From an uncultured Lachnospiraceae bacterium (GTDB lineage: Bacteria; Bacillota; Clostridia; Lachnospirales; Lachnospiraceae), in contig CAMWLJ010000005.1 in assembly GCA_947175055.1 (NCBI GenBank), positions 1 through 64,000 on the forward strand: DNA of 64,000 bases. The letters are read 5' to 3'. The notes below the pieces were generated by a model. That model worked only from the letters and a program-made list of their open reading frames with translations, did no database searches and had not been told where the DNA came from. Numbering within the stretch: position 1 is the stretch's first letter; each line of letters starts with the position of its first letter. Positions 49,953 to 59,960 of this stretch are shown here, piece after piece. The translations under genes were made by a program, and so were the position numbers.

Positions 49953-50822
49953 TTATTCATGCGTCATCTGCTGCACATACAACGGCAGGTCAAACCCTTC
50001 CTCCTTGTGCGCCCTGAAAAGAGTCCCTATATTCTGTCCTGCCAAAATGCGATGGATCACCTTAATGTCCGCACTGTTGGCAATCACCATATCCACACCC
50101 ATATTGCCTGCTATCCTGGCTGCCTGCAGCTTTGTATTCATGCCGCCTGTGCCGGAAGAACTGCCTGTAGAGCCTTTACCCATCTCCATCAGTTCCTCTG
50201 TCAGCTCATCCACCACCTCAATGTACTTCGCTTCCGGATTCTTTCGCGGATCATCCGTGTAAAGCCCGTCGATGTCCGACAGCAGTATCAACATATCCGC
50301 ATCGATCAGTGCCGCCACGATGGCAGATAATGTATCATTGTCTCCGATACCAAGCTCATAGGTTGCTACCGTATCATTCTCGTTAACGATGGGCACCACC
50401 CCCAGCTTAAACAGTTCCGCAAAAGTATTGCGGGCATTAAAGCGATTCAGATTATCGATGATCGTATTCTTCGTCATCAGAATCTGTGCCGCCACCTGAT
50501 TATATTCGGCAAAGATCTTCTGATAAGTCATCATCAGTCTTGCCTGGCCGATAGCCGCACAGGCCTGTTTCACTGCAGTCGGGTCATCCTCGTCGATTCC
50601 CTGCATCATTACCGCCTTCCTGCCCACTGCCACGGCGCCGGACGTCACCAGCACTACATCCTTGCCACGATTCCTGATGTCGCACAACTCCCGCACCAGC
50701 ACATCCAGTTTCGTATAATCCAGATCTCCCGTCTGTTTATGCTGCAGTGACGAAGAACCAATCTTGATCACGATCCGTTTCTTATCCTTCATCATCTCTC
50801 TGATCTGCGTATATTCTGACAT
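49953..50822 (-). CDS. proB: Glutamate 5-kinase
   Basis: RIVIKIGSSSLQHKQTGDLDYTKL; VTSGAVAVGRKAV; GTGGMNTKLQAARIAGNMGVD; lacks PUA domain. Confidence 0.95.
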   Translation of the reverse strand: MSEYTQIREMMKDKKRIVIKIGSSSLQHKQTGDLDYTKLDVLVRELCDIRNRGKDVVLVTSGAVAVGRKAVMMQGIDEDDPTAVKQACAAIGQARLMMTYQKIFAEYNQVAAQILMTKNTIIDNLNRFNARNTFAELFKLGVVPIVNENDTVATYELGIGDNDTLSAIVAALIDADMLILLSDIDGLYTDDPRKNPEAKYIEVVDELTEELMEMGKGSTGSSSGTGGMNTKLQAARIAGNMGVDMVIANSADIKVIHRILAGQNIGTLFRAHKEEGFDLPLYVQQMTHE

Positions 50823-50957
50823 ATTGTCCTCTCCCTGTTCTCAAGTACCGTACACTGCCGTAATTTCGCAGCAATCCGATTCTTATCCTCTCCTAAGCAT
50901 CCTTATCACGTATCATCATCCGATTGCAAGTTACTTCTATAAATATAAATCAAAGCC

Positions 50958-50993
50958 CTCGCTGCAAGCAGCCACTCGTCTCGTTGCTCGCGG
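50958..50993. repeat. Diverged copy 3 of 36-nt repeat, inverted orientation
   Basis: Reverse complement ccgcgagcaacgagacgagtggctgcttgcagcg. Confidence 0.8.
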
Positions 50994-51080
50994 AAATAAA
51001 TATCCGTGTCGCTTCCTGTCAAAAAGCAGCACTGAAGAATCACACTGGTTAGTATATCATAAAAAAGCAAAATACAACAG

Positions 51081-51115
51081 AAAAACCACCGACTATTTCA
51101 TGATCGGTGGTTTTT
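51081..51115. terminator. Bidirectional intrinsic terminator
   Basis: AAAAACCACCGA-ctatttcatga-TCGGTGGTTTTT, perfect 12-bp arms. Confidence 0.9.
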
Positions 51116-51153
51116 GATATTACAATCCATGATGCACTGCACCTTGCTGCAGA

Positions 51154-52089
51154 TCATCCTTTGACGGCGCCCATCGCGATTCCCTGCGTAAAGTACTTCT
51201 GGAAGATGATAAACACGGTAATGATCGGTATTGCCGCCAGCGAAGCGCCCGCCATGATCAGACCGAAATCCGTAGAGTTTTCTGCCTGCAGTTTGGCGAT
51301 ACCAAGTGAAATGGTCAATTTGCTCGTACTGTTCAACATGATCAACTGCATGAAATAATCATTCCAGCTTGTGATAAAGGTAAAGATTGCCAACGCGCCG
51401 ACACCCGGCTTGATCATCGGCACTACGATCTCAATGAATGTCTTCGCTTCTCCCGCACCGTCAATCCTGGCCGCTTCCAGCATTTCACCCGGAACTCCTT
51501 CCGAGAACTGCTTCATCAGGAATACACCGAACGGCCATCCGACTGTCGGGAAGATCACTGCCCATATCGTATTATACAAGGATAAGGACGACATTTCCCG
51601 CAGTAACGGAATCAGGATCACCTGCTTGGGCAGCGCCATCGCACAAACGATCAGGGTAAAAAGCATCGCCCGGCCCCGGAAACGTTTCTTGGCAAGCGCA
51701 TATCCGGCCATGGCCGATGTGATACAAGTAAGGATCATTGCCATCACAGCCATGAATACGGTATTGACCAGCCAGCGGATTGCTGCCGGCACTACAGGGC
51801 CAGCCGTAAAAATCAACGGATTCCCGTCAGCGGTGAATTTACTGCTGAAAGGAACTGCCAGTTCCCATAACGGCGCTGACTGTTTACTGAAAAGTTTCCT
51901 GAAATTATCCATCACCCATTCCTTCGGGAACCAGTCCGGAGTCGTCGCATTGATAGAAGCATTCGTCTTAAATGCACCTGTAATGATCCAATACAGAGGG
52001 AAAGCAAACAGAATCGCCAGAATCACTAAAACGATGATCGATACGACCGTATATAAACTTCTATGTTTTAAACCTGAATCTGAATTCAT
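51154..52089 (-). CDS. Carbohydrate ABC transporter permease (MalG-type)
   Basis: FPLYWIITGAFKTNASIN; EAARIDGAGEAKTFIEIVVPMIKPGVGALAIFTFITSWNDY. Confidence 0.94.
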   Translation of the reverse strand: MNSDSGLKHRSLYTVVSIIVLVILAILFAFPLYWIITGAFKTNASINATTPDWFPKEWVMDNFRKLFSKQSAPLWELAVPFSSKFTADGNPLIFTAGPVVPAAIRWLVNTVFMAVMAMILTCITSAMAGYALAKKRFRGRAMLFTLIVCAMALPKQVILIPLLREMSSLSLYNTIWAVIFPTVGWPFGVFLMKQFSEGVPGEMLEAARIDGAGEAKTFIEIVVPMIKPGVGALAIFTFITSWNDYFMQLIMLNSTSKLTISLGIAKLQAENSTDFGLIMAGASLAAIPIITVFIIFQKYFTQGIAMGAVKG

Positions 52090-52100
52090 ACTTTCACCTC

Positions 52101-53018
52101 CTACTTTTCTTTGGCCAGCTTAAACTGTACGGCAGACAGGAGTGCAATAAAGATCGCAAGCACTACGCCCATCGCATTTCCGTAACCGTAGCGGTACAGC
52201 TTAAATGCCGAATAATAGATATAGTACATGACAGTATCCGTGCTGTGGTTCGGTCCGCCTGACGTTAAGAGCTGGATCAGGGCAAAGCACTGGAAACTGT
52301 TGATCGTGGTGATGACCAGAATATAAAGCGTTGTCGGCATGATCAGCGGCCACTTGATCTTCCAGAATTTCTGGATATTATTCGCCCCGTCTACCTCAGA
52401 AGCCTCTACCAGCGAAGTATCCACATTTCCAAGCGCTGACACATACAATACGATCGGCTGTCCTACGGAAGTGGTGAACAGGATCAATATGATACACCAC
52501 AACGCAAATCTTTCGTCTCCCAACCAGTTGATATTATTTTCAACAACTCCCAGACCTTTTCCAACATAATTGAAGATACCATAATAGTTGTTGAACATCC
52601 ATTTCCATACTACGGTAACCGCCACCGAACCGGTAACGACCGGCAGATAGAAAACACAGCGGAAGGTAGAAAGGACTACTCCTTTCATCCTGTAGATCAA
52701 TGCCGACACCCACAGGGAAAAGATACAAACCGCGGGCACCGAAACAAGTACGATCACGAAAGTATTTTTTAAAGCCCGAAGAAAGATCGGATCCTGCCAA
52801 AGTTCCGTGTAGTTTTTCAGTCCGATAAAAACATCCTCCACATCTTTACCCATTGTGGAATCAAAAAAACTCGTATAGACGCACAGGATCATCGGGATAA
52901 CGACAAATCCTACAAAAAAGATTAAATTAGGCAGAAGAAAAAGATACGCCGAACGTGTTTCTCTTCTTACCAGCGCCTTGCTTCTGCCTGTTGCAACGGA
53001 TGATTTAGCCATGAACAC
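52101..53018 (-). CDS. Carbohydrate ABC transporter permease (MalF-type)
   Basis: FLLPNLIFFVGFVVIPMILCVYTSF; EASEVDGANNIQKFWKIKWPLIMPTTLYI. Confidence 0.94.
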   Translation of the reverse strand: MFMAKSSVATGRSKALVRRETRSAYLFLLPNLIFFVGFVVIPMILCVYTSFFDSTMGKDVEDVFIGLKNYTELWQDPIFLRALKNTFVIVLVSVPAVCIFSLWVSALIYRMKGVVLSTFRCVFYLPVVTGSVAVTVVWKWMFNNYYGIFNYVGKGLGVVENNINWLGDERFALWCIILILFTTSVGQPIVLYVSALGNVDTSLVEASEVDGANNIQKFWKIKWPLIMPTTLYILVITTINSFQCFALIQLLTSGGPNHSTDTVMYYIYYSAFKLYRYGYGNAMGVVLAIFIALLSAVQFKLAKEK

Positions 53019-53205
53019 ACCCCCTCATTTACTTATTGTATACAGGATAAGGAACATGCCTCCTCATCCATCCCCCGTCCGGCCCTCTATAAACTGCCGG
53101 AACTGTCAAGCTGTCAGGACAGCAGCCGAAACCGGAGATTCCGGTCTCAGCCTGCTGTTCGTGACATTCAGGATTTCCTGTCTTTTCGCAACTGCCTGTT
53201 ATAGA

Positions 53206-54636
53206 TTATTTTGCAGCAGCCGCATTTGCATTGGTCACGAAGGTTTCTACTTCTGTCGCAACATCTCCGCCTGTACCGATACGCTGCAGCATGTTCCACC
53301 ACTCTGTACGTGCTTCTGCCCAGCCCGGAACTACCTGATAGTAGTCACCCATAGAAGGCATAAAGTGTGTAGAGAATGTATTCATAACGTCTGCTGTATC
53401 TGTTCCGTCATAAATGCCTGTCAGAGTAGGACGTACCGGGAAGTATGTAGAAGCCTTAACGCTCTCATTTACCTGATCGGCATCGTTACAGATAAAGTCG
53501 ATAAAGGTCTTTGCCGCATCAATCTTAGCCTGGTCGCCGTTATCGAAGATACCAAAGCCCCAGATACCGCCGCAAAGTTCTGTCTTGCCATCATCGGAAG
53601 GGAACAGCATCGGGATGATCGTATCGCCGTTGTTTGTCTTGCCTGCTTCGCCATTGTCAGCATTGGTCTGCTGTGCAGCATTCCAGCAAAGGGACATTGC
53701 CAGTGTACCGTTACGGAATAATGTGATTTCCTCACCACCGTTGATGGAAGCGTCAAAGTTGATGCCAGCCTGCGCATATAATTCTTCCAGCGCCTTGATA
53801 TTTTCCGGTGTGTTGGCTGTGTACTCCGTATGCTCAGCATTCGTGAATGTGCTGCTATACAGGTTGTTGATCAGGGCTCTTGTTCCCTGGTCGCCGCCCT
53901 GTCCAGAACAATAGATCGCTGCTACGTTCTGCTGTCCGGAATCATAGACTGCCTGCACTGCCTTCATGAAGTTCTCTGTTGTCCAGGTATGTGTCTCAAG
54001 ATCCAGATACTGCATAGCATCTGCAGCCTCAAACATGGTCTGGTTGATTGCCATACAATGTGCTACCATACACAGCGGATACTCATAGTAAGCACCGTCA
54101 GCCGCCTTACATGCCGACTCTACGGAATCGTAGATCTCGCCGCCTGCCTCTGTTGCAAACAGGTCAGACAGGTCTACCATCAGGCCGCGTGCGCCCCAGT
54201 TAGCTACCAGACGCTCTGGTCCTTCCATTACGATGTCAGGAGCCTGGCCGCCTTCGATGGCGGTGTTAACCTGATCGTCACCGTTGGTGTAATCAAGATA
54301 CTCCACTGTCACGGTAACACCGGGATATTTCGCATTAAAACTTGCGATCAGGCTGTCAACCGTTGCAGAATCACCCCAGTTACCAATGGGATATGTCCAC
54401 AGTGTGATAGATGCATTCAGATCTGCACCTGCGCCGTCCTCAGCGGGTGCTTCCGCCTCTGCACCTTCTGTTGTCTCTTCAGCAGGCGCTTCCTCCTCCG
54501 GCGTCTCTGCTGGCGTCTCTTCCGCCTCCGGCTCTGCTGCCGGCTGCTCGGATGCGCTATTACCGCATGCTGCCAATGACATCATCATGGTCAGGGAAAG
54601 ACCAAGCGCTGCTAACTTTTTCATCGTCTTTTTCAT
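53206..54636 (-). CDS. Extracellular solute-binding lipoprotein (CUT1 type)
   Basis: Lipobox MSLAACGNS; acidic Ala/Glu/Pro linker; ASITLWTYPIGNW...SFNAKYPGVTVTVEYLDY. Confidence 0.93.
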   Translation of the reverse strand: MKKTMKKLAALGLSLTMMMSLAACGNSASEQPAAEPEAEETPAETPEEEAPAEETTEGAEAEAPAEDGAGADLNASITLWTYPIGNWGDSATVDSLIASFNAKYPGVTVTVEYLDYTNGDDQVNTAIEGGQAPDIVMEGPERLVANWGARGLMVDLSDLFATEAGGEIYDSVESACKAADGAYYEYPLCMVAHCMAINQTMFEAADAMQYLDLETHTWTTENFMKAVQAVYDSGQQNVAAIYCSGQGGDQGTRALINNLYSSTFTNAEHTEYTANTPENIKALEELYAQAGINFDASINGGEEITLFRNGTLAMSLCWNAAQQTNADNGEAGKTNNGDTIIPMLFPSDDGKTELCGGIWGFGIFDNGDQAKIDAAKTFIDFICNDADQVNESVKASTYFPVRPTLTGIYDGTDTADVMNTFSTHFMPSMGDYYQVVPGWAEARTEWWNMLQRIGTGGDVATEVETFVTNANAAAAK

Positions 54637-54720
54637 ACTTTTTTCTCCTTTTCTTCTCCCTTAATATTTATTTTTCCAGACGGCAGGAAAGATACCCTGT
54701 CATCTGTCAAAACCTGAATT

Positions 54721-55380
54721 TTATTCCGGATTCTCAATCCGGTCCTCCAACACTGCCCTCTCTTCCTGATCCAGATATCCGGAAAAGATACGTTCCAGGA
54801 ACAGGGACAACAGGAGCATGGCCGCCACCGGCACGAACAGAACCGGCCACCACCACTCAATCGTAAAAATCGTCATTTCTACCAGCAGCATCACCATCAC
54901 GACAGTAGATGGAAGATGCTTAAATGTCAGAATAAAGGCTGTTCTTATCAGTTCTTTCACCTGAAATGTAAATCTGCCCATCAGCGGAAACAGATAACAC
55001 ATGATCCCCGCCGGAATCAAGAGCAGTACGTAATAAGTCATATACATGACTGCACCGACGGAACTGCCTGTATTGCTAGCCATCACATGATAACCCCAGG
55101 CCAAAAATACAACTGCAGGTACGCAGATACAGGTGACCGGTATTCCGACTCTCAGATTATCCAGAAAAGCCCGAAGATACATGCCAAAGGCGCCGTCCTT
55201 TCTGTTCCGAAAAGTCTTCACCACAGTATAATATAATGCCGCAGTTGCCGATCCGGCCGTGACAAGTGGCATACAAAGCAGCAACCACAGAAGCGACAGA
55301 CCTACCAGATCCACACCCTTTGCGATCATCCGGAAAAAGAGATTCTCCGGATCAAAAATATCCCGCCCCATCGGTATCAT
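54721..55380 (-). CDS. YesL-like DUF624 membrane protein
   Basis: FFRMIAKGVDLVGLSLLWLLLCMPLVTAGSATAALYYTVVK. Confidence 0.85.
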   Translation of the reverse strand: MIPMGRDIFDPENLFFRMIAKGVDLVGLSLLWLLLCMPLVTAGSATAALYYTVVKTFRNRKDGAFGMYLRAFLDNLRVGIPVTCICVPAVVFLAWGYHVMASNTGSSVGAVMYMTYYVLLLIPAGIMCYLFPLMGRFTFQVKELIRTAFILTFKHLPSTVVMVMLLVEMTIFTIEWWWPVLFVPVAAMLLLSLFLERIFSGYLDQEERAVLEDRIENPE

Positions 55381-55404
55381 TCCTTTCCGTTCCCGGATCC
55401 AGAC

Positions 55405-56244
55405 TCAAACGATATGCTTGGCCTGCCCGTTTTTGGACTCCAACGCCCGTAGCGTGTCATCATACATGTCAGCCTTTTCATAACTCTCATGACGGATATA
55501 ATAGTTATACACAATATCGATCATCACAAGGATCGGAAACTGCGGCGATATCATGTTACCGTGATTCAGATGCTGTAAAGATGCCAGCAGCACTACTTCA
55601 CTGCAAAAATCCGCATAGATATCCTTGTCATTGGCCGTAAAGATGACCGTTCTGGCGCCCTTCTTATGTGCTTCCTTGAGCAGATAGAGTACTCCTTGTG
55701 TCTCTCCGCTCAGCGAAAAACCGCACACCAGACTCCGTTTGTTCAAAAACACTGCCTGCATACGCATCCGGTCCGTATCCTGTAGCGAATCGATATCCAC
55801 ACCGATCCGCATAAACCGGTTTTCCATCTCGCTTGCCGCAAGTCCGGAACTTCCGATGCCACAAGCCACCACTCTCTCCGCCTGAAAAAGATACTGCACC
55901 ACTCTTGTGATCTGCGTTTCATCCATAAGGCTGTATGTCTTACTGAGCAGATCCTGATAGGTATTCAATACCAATCTGGTGCTGTCTGCTGTCGCTTCGC
56001 CTTTTCTCATGAAAGTCTTTTCATATTGATAAATAAATTCTCTGTATCCGTGAAATCCACACTTCTTCGCAAACCTCGAGAGCGATGCCTCGGATACAAA
56101 TATCGTCCTCGCCACATTCTGTGCCGAAAAATCTATTTCTGTTTTGTTATTAATAAAAAAATCCGCTATATTCTTTTCAACATTCGTTAAACTATCATAT
56201 CTTGCTTCTATGATCGGAACGATCGACTTTATGTAACTGTTCAT
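55405..56244 (-). CDS. MurR/RpiR-family regulator
   Basis: SLTNVEKNIADFFINNKTEIDFSAQNVARTIFVSEASLSRFAKKCGFHGYREF; SIS domain. Confidence 0.93.
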   Translation of the reverse strand: MNSYIKSIVPIIEARYDSLTNVEKNIADFFINNKTEIDFSAQNVARTIFVSEASLSRFAKKCGFHGYREFIYQYEKTFMRKGEATADSTRLVLNTYQDLLSKTYSLMDETQITRVVQYLFQAERVVACGIGSSGLAASEMENRFMRIGVDIDSLQDTDRMRMQAVFLNKRSLVCGFSLSGETQGVLYLLKEAHKKGARTVIFTANDKDIYADFCSEVVLLASLQHLNHGNMISPQFPILVMIDIVYNYYIRHESYEKADMYDDTLRALESKNGQAKHIV

Positions 56245-56326
56245 CCTCTGTCACTCTTTGCTCAAATGATTGTTCTTTCATCCCACTTGATGCTATGATA
56301 TAGAAAAACCCAAAGGAGGGACACTT

Positions 56327-56977
56327 ATGAGTTCTGTATCCAAAACTATCGTCTGTTACGGCGATTCCAACACCCATGGCTACAATTCAGCCAACATGGG
56401 ACGCTTTACCGAAAAAGAACGCTGGACCTGTCTTCTGGCCAATCTGCTTGGCTCCGGTTATCTGATTCGCGAAGAAGGCCTGAGCGGACGAACCACCTCT
56501 TTCGACGATCCCCTTTTTGAAGGCTTAAACGGCGTCACCTTTCTTCATCCCTGTATGATGACCCATGAACCACTGGATCTACTGATCATCATGCTCGGCA
56601 CCAACGATGTGAAACAACGTTTCAGCGCTACGCCCGGCAATATCGCCAAAGGCATGGAGCGGCTCGTGACCAAAGCGCTTCATACAACGGAAGCCTGGCG
56701 AGATCAGCCCAATATTCTGATCATCGCACCGCCGCCCATAGAGAAAGGCTATTACGAAACAAGTATCGGTCCTGAGATGGGAATAGACTGTATGGAAAAA
56801 TCCATGGCGCTCTCCCCGCTCTATCAGGACATCGCCGACAGGCTGCACTGCCATTTTCTGGATGCCGCGTCTATCCCCGGCCTCGGTATGTATCCCTATG
56901 ACTATATGCATCTAAGTCTGGAGGCGCATCGGCTTCTGGCTGAAAAGCTCGCCGAGCTGATTCCACAGATCTGTTAA
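56327..56977 (+). CDS. SGNH/GDSL hydrolase (candidate sialate O-acetylesterase by context)
   Basis: IVCYGDSNTHGYNS, IIMLGTNDVK, DYMHLSLEAH. Confidence 0.88.
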   Translation: MSSVSKTIVCYGDSNTHGYNSANMGRFTEKERWTCLLANLLGSGYLIREEGLSGRTTSFDDPLFEGLNGVTFLHPCMMTHEPLDLLIIMLGTNDVKQRFSATPGNIAKGMERLVTKALHTTEAWRDQPNILIIAPPPIEKGYYETSIGPEMGIDCMEKSMALSPLYQDIADRLHCHFLDAASIPGLGMYPYDYMHLSLEAHRLLAEKLAELIPQIC

Positions 56978-57891
56978 CAGATCCCGGCTTTTGCCTCACG
57001 GATCATTCTGGCTGCCTCTTCTACGATCGGCATATCTTCATTGATCAGATCAGTCAGGGGCCTGCGCACACCACCGATGTCCAGGCCTTCGTTGATCCGC
57101 AGAATTTCTTTGATGACTGCATACATGTTGCCATGTGCCGCACACATCTTATAGATGACTGCGTTTGCCTGATACTGTATCTCGCTGGCTTTCTTCAAAT
57201 CTCCCGCTTCCACCAGTTCGTTCATCTTAAGGAACAGCTCCGGCATAACACCATACGTACCGCCGATACCGCCTTCCGCACCGATCACACGGCCGCTGAT
57301 GAACTGCTCATCCGGTCCGTTGAAGATAATGTAGTCCTCTCCGCCGGCCTGTTTGAACATCTGGATATCCTGCACCGGCATAGATGAATTCTTGACGCCG
57401 ATCACCCTCGGATTCTCACGCATCTTAGCAAACAAACTCTGTGTCAGAGCAACCCCTGCCAGCTGCGGGATATTGTAGATGATAAAATCGGTATCCGGCG
57501 CGGCATCGCTGATATCGTTCCAGTATTCCGCGATCGCATATTCCGGCAGATGGAAATAAATAGGCGGGATACAAGCGATCGCATCCACCCCAAGCTTCTG
57601 CGCATGAGCCGCCAGTTCTCTGCTATCCTTCGTGTTATTGCAGGCAACATGTGCGATCACCGTCAGTTTTCCGGCCGCTGCCTCCATCACATTTTCCAAT
57701 ACGACCTTACGATCCTCCACGCTCTGATAGATACATTCCCCGGAAGAACCGTTAACATAGATGCCCTTCACGCCTTTCCTGATAAAGTATTCTGTCAGTG
57801 CCCGCACTCTCTCCGGGCTGATATTGCCTTCCCCGTCATAGCAGGCATAAAATGCGGGAATGATTCCCTTATATTTATCCAGGTTTCTCAT
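56974..57891 (-). CDS. nanA: N-acetylneuraminate lyase / DHDPS family
   Basis: GIIPAFYACYDGEGNISPERVRALTEYFI; GVKGIYVNGSSGECIYQS; IYNIPQLAGVALT. Confidence 0.88.
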   Translation of the reverse strand: MRNLDKYKGIIPAFYACYDGEGNISPERVRALTEYFIRKGVKGIYVNGSSGECIYQSVEDRKVVLENVMEAAAGKLTVIAHVACNNTKDSRELAAHAQKLGVDAIACIPPIYFHLPEYAIAEYWNDISDAAPDTDFIIYNIPQLAGVALTQSLFAKMRENPRVIGVKNSSMPVQDIQMFKQAGGEDYIIFNGPDEQFISGRVIGAEGGIGGTYGVMPELFLKMNELVEAGDLKKASEIQYQANAVIYKMCAAHGNMYAVIKEILRINEGLDIGGVRRPLTDLINEDMPIVEEAARMIREAKAGIC

Positions 57892-57989
57892 ATTTTCCTC
57901 CATTCCGAAGTGTCACAAACTCTTGATACTTCTCCGGCACAATGCCATCTCTTTCGTGCGCCGCCAATGCCAAATCCTTTTATACGCTT

Positions 57990-58679
57990 CTATTCCAACG
58001 CTTCCGCGAATGCTTTCGTGATCAGCTGCGGCCTGGTAATGATCGAACCGACAACGACACTGAACACTCCCAGTTCCACAACCCTCTTTGCCTTCTGAGG
58101 GGTATTGATATTCCCTTCCGCTATCACTCTGTGCTTTGCCTTCGCAACAATCTCCCGGATGATCTCAAAATCATTGGTCTCTATCTTGTCATTTCGGCTC
58201 TGCTCCGTATATCCGACCATCGTTGTCCCGATAAAGTCAAATCCAAGTTCATCCGCATGCAGCGCTTCTTCGATGGTAGAGCAGTCAGCCATCAAAAGCT
58301 GCTCCGGATATTTCTCTTTGATCTGATGAAAAAATGCGTCCAGCGTCAATTCTCCCGGCCGCAGCGCACCGGTGGCATCCACCGCGATGATCTCCGGCCT
58401 AACCTCCATCAGCTCGTCAACTTCTTTCATCGTAGGCGTGATATAAACTTTGCTTCCTTCATAATCACGCTTCACGATGCCAATGATCGGCAGATCAACC
58501 TGTGACTGAATCTCTTTGATATCCTCTTTGGTATTCGCCCGGATCCCGAACGCCCCGCCCTCTTTGGCCGCCAGTGCCATCTTCCCCATAATATAGGAAG
58601 AATGCAACGGTTCATGCGGAAGCGCCTGACAGGATACAACTAATTTCCCTTTTAACTGTTCTACTCTACTCTCTACCAC
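57990..58679 (-). CDS. nanE: N-acetylmannosamine-6-phosphate 2-epimerase
   Basis: LVVSCQALPHEPLHSSYIMGKMALAAKEGGAFGIRAN; IIGIVKRDY; MADCSTIEEA. Confidence 0.93.
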   Translation of the reverse strand: MVESRVEQLKGKLVVSCQALPHEPLHSSYIMGKMALAAKEGGAFGIRANTKEDIKEIQSQVDLPIIGIVKRDYEGSKVYITPTMKEVDELMEVRPEIIAVDATGALRPGELTLDAFFHQIKEKYPEQLLMADCSTIEEALHADELGFDFIGTTMVGYTEQSRNDKIETNDFEIIREIVAKAKHRVIAEGNINTPQKAKRVVELGVFSVVVGSIITRPQLITKAFAEALE

Positions 58680-58934
58680 TTCTCCTCGCCTCTTTTCTCG
58701 TCACCATTTTTACAGCTATAGTTCACATTATATCATCAAGGAAATTGTTTTCAATACGATATGTTTTTCAGAAAGTTCTTTCAGCGCTTTTGTATGTTTT
58801 ACCCTTATTTTTGGTGATTTTGATTATTTTTTTGTCATATCCATACAAAAAACTGTTTATGATTTCATTATTTTGATTATAAATATTGGAAACAAGATTC
58901 TTCAATTCATGCAATCAGAATACCTTGACAAAAA

Positions 58935-58956
58935 AGAATCCTGACTGCAGGATTCT
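58935..58956 (-). terminator. Intrinsic terminator
   Basis: Minus strand AGAATCCTG-cagt-CAGGATTCT followed by TTTTTG. Confidence 0.85.
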
Positions 58957-59014
58957 CCACCAGCGCCGGGTCTCTTCAGCAGCATGATCCCGTTCCGCTA
59001 CAGCGCGGCCAAAA

Positions 59015-59047
59015 GGGGATATTGCCGGCTATACCTGCAATATCCCC
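59015..59047 (-). terminator. Intrinsic terminator hairpin after ROK gene
   Basis: GGGGATATTGC-N11-GCAATATCCCC followed on minus strand by TTTT. Confidence 0.75.
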
Positions 59048-59069
59048 TTCGTTACCCCTTACTGCTTTA

Positions 59070-59960
59070 TTAGATTTTCTTCTCGTATTCCCGACAGGCG
59101 GACCAGGCAGCGCCAAGCATACCTGCTTTATTCCCCAAACCGGCCTGTACCACGCGGACATTTCTGAAAGAAGGCATAATGTGTTCCTGTAGCGACTCCC
59201 GCACTTTCCGAATCACATATTCCTGTTCCATGATTCCGCCACCCAAAACCACAAGCGCGGGATTAAAAATATGTACCAATGTGATCAGCCCATAGACGAT
59301 CTCTGCGATCCACAGATCAATTTGTTCCCGCACCTGCGGTAATTCCATCTGTGCAAAAATCTCACGTCCATTGCACAATTCCGGAAAATGAGCCTTGACA
59401 CGCTGCACAAGCGCCGTTGTCGATGCATACCGCTCATAGCATCCGCTAAAAATATCTGTACCGGGATCCCGATGCTCCGGATGCGTCACAATGCCGCCAA
59501 ATTCCCCCGCCGAGTACCCGGAACCGGTATACACTTCTCCGTTCATGACAATTGCGCCTCCTACACCTGTTCCATAGGTCAAGCACAGAAAATCTGGCGC
59601 TCCTTTGCCTGCTCCATAATGAGCCTCTCCCATGGCCGCACTGTTGACATCATTCTGTACGGCCGTCGGTACATGAAACTTCTCTTCAATCCGTTCCTTA
59701 ATCTGCATCCCCGTATAACCGGGGATATTCTCATTGGCAAAGAGGATTGCCCCCTTCTCCACATCCACCTGCCCGGCCGTGCTGATACCGACCGCTTGAA
59801 AATCCTTATAGCACTCGAGAATCTCCAGAACCGTCTGCATAACGTGTTCCCCGCCCAATCCGGCATTCGTGTCCGTCTCTTTCATTTCTCTGATCTGACC
59901 CTCTTCCCAGATACCGGACTTGATACTTGTGCCCCCAATATCCACTACCGCTGCCCTCAT
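59070..59960 (-). CDS. nanK: ROK-family kinase, probable N-acetylmannosamine kinase
   Basis: AAVVDIGGTSIKSGIWEEG; LTYGTGVGGAIVMNGEVYTGSGYSAGEFGG. Confidence 0.82.
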   Translation of the reverse strand: MRAAVVDIGGTSIKSGIWEEGQIREMKETDTNAGLGGEHVMQTVLEILECYKDFQAVGISTAGQVDVEKGAILFANENIPGYTGMQIKERIEEKFHVPTAVQNDVNSAAMGEAHYGAGKGAPDFLCLTYGTGVGGAIVMNGEVYTGSGYSAGEFGGIVTHPEHRDPGTDIFSGCYERYASTTALVQRVKAHFPELCNGREIFAQMELPQVREQIDLWIAEIVYGLITLVHIFNPALVVLGGGIMEQEYVIRKVRESLQEHIMPSFRNVRVVQAGLGNKAGMLGAAWSACREYEKKI

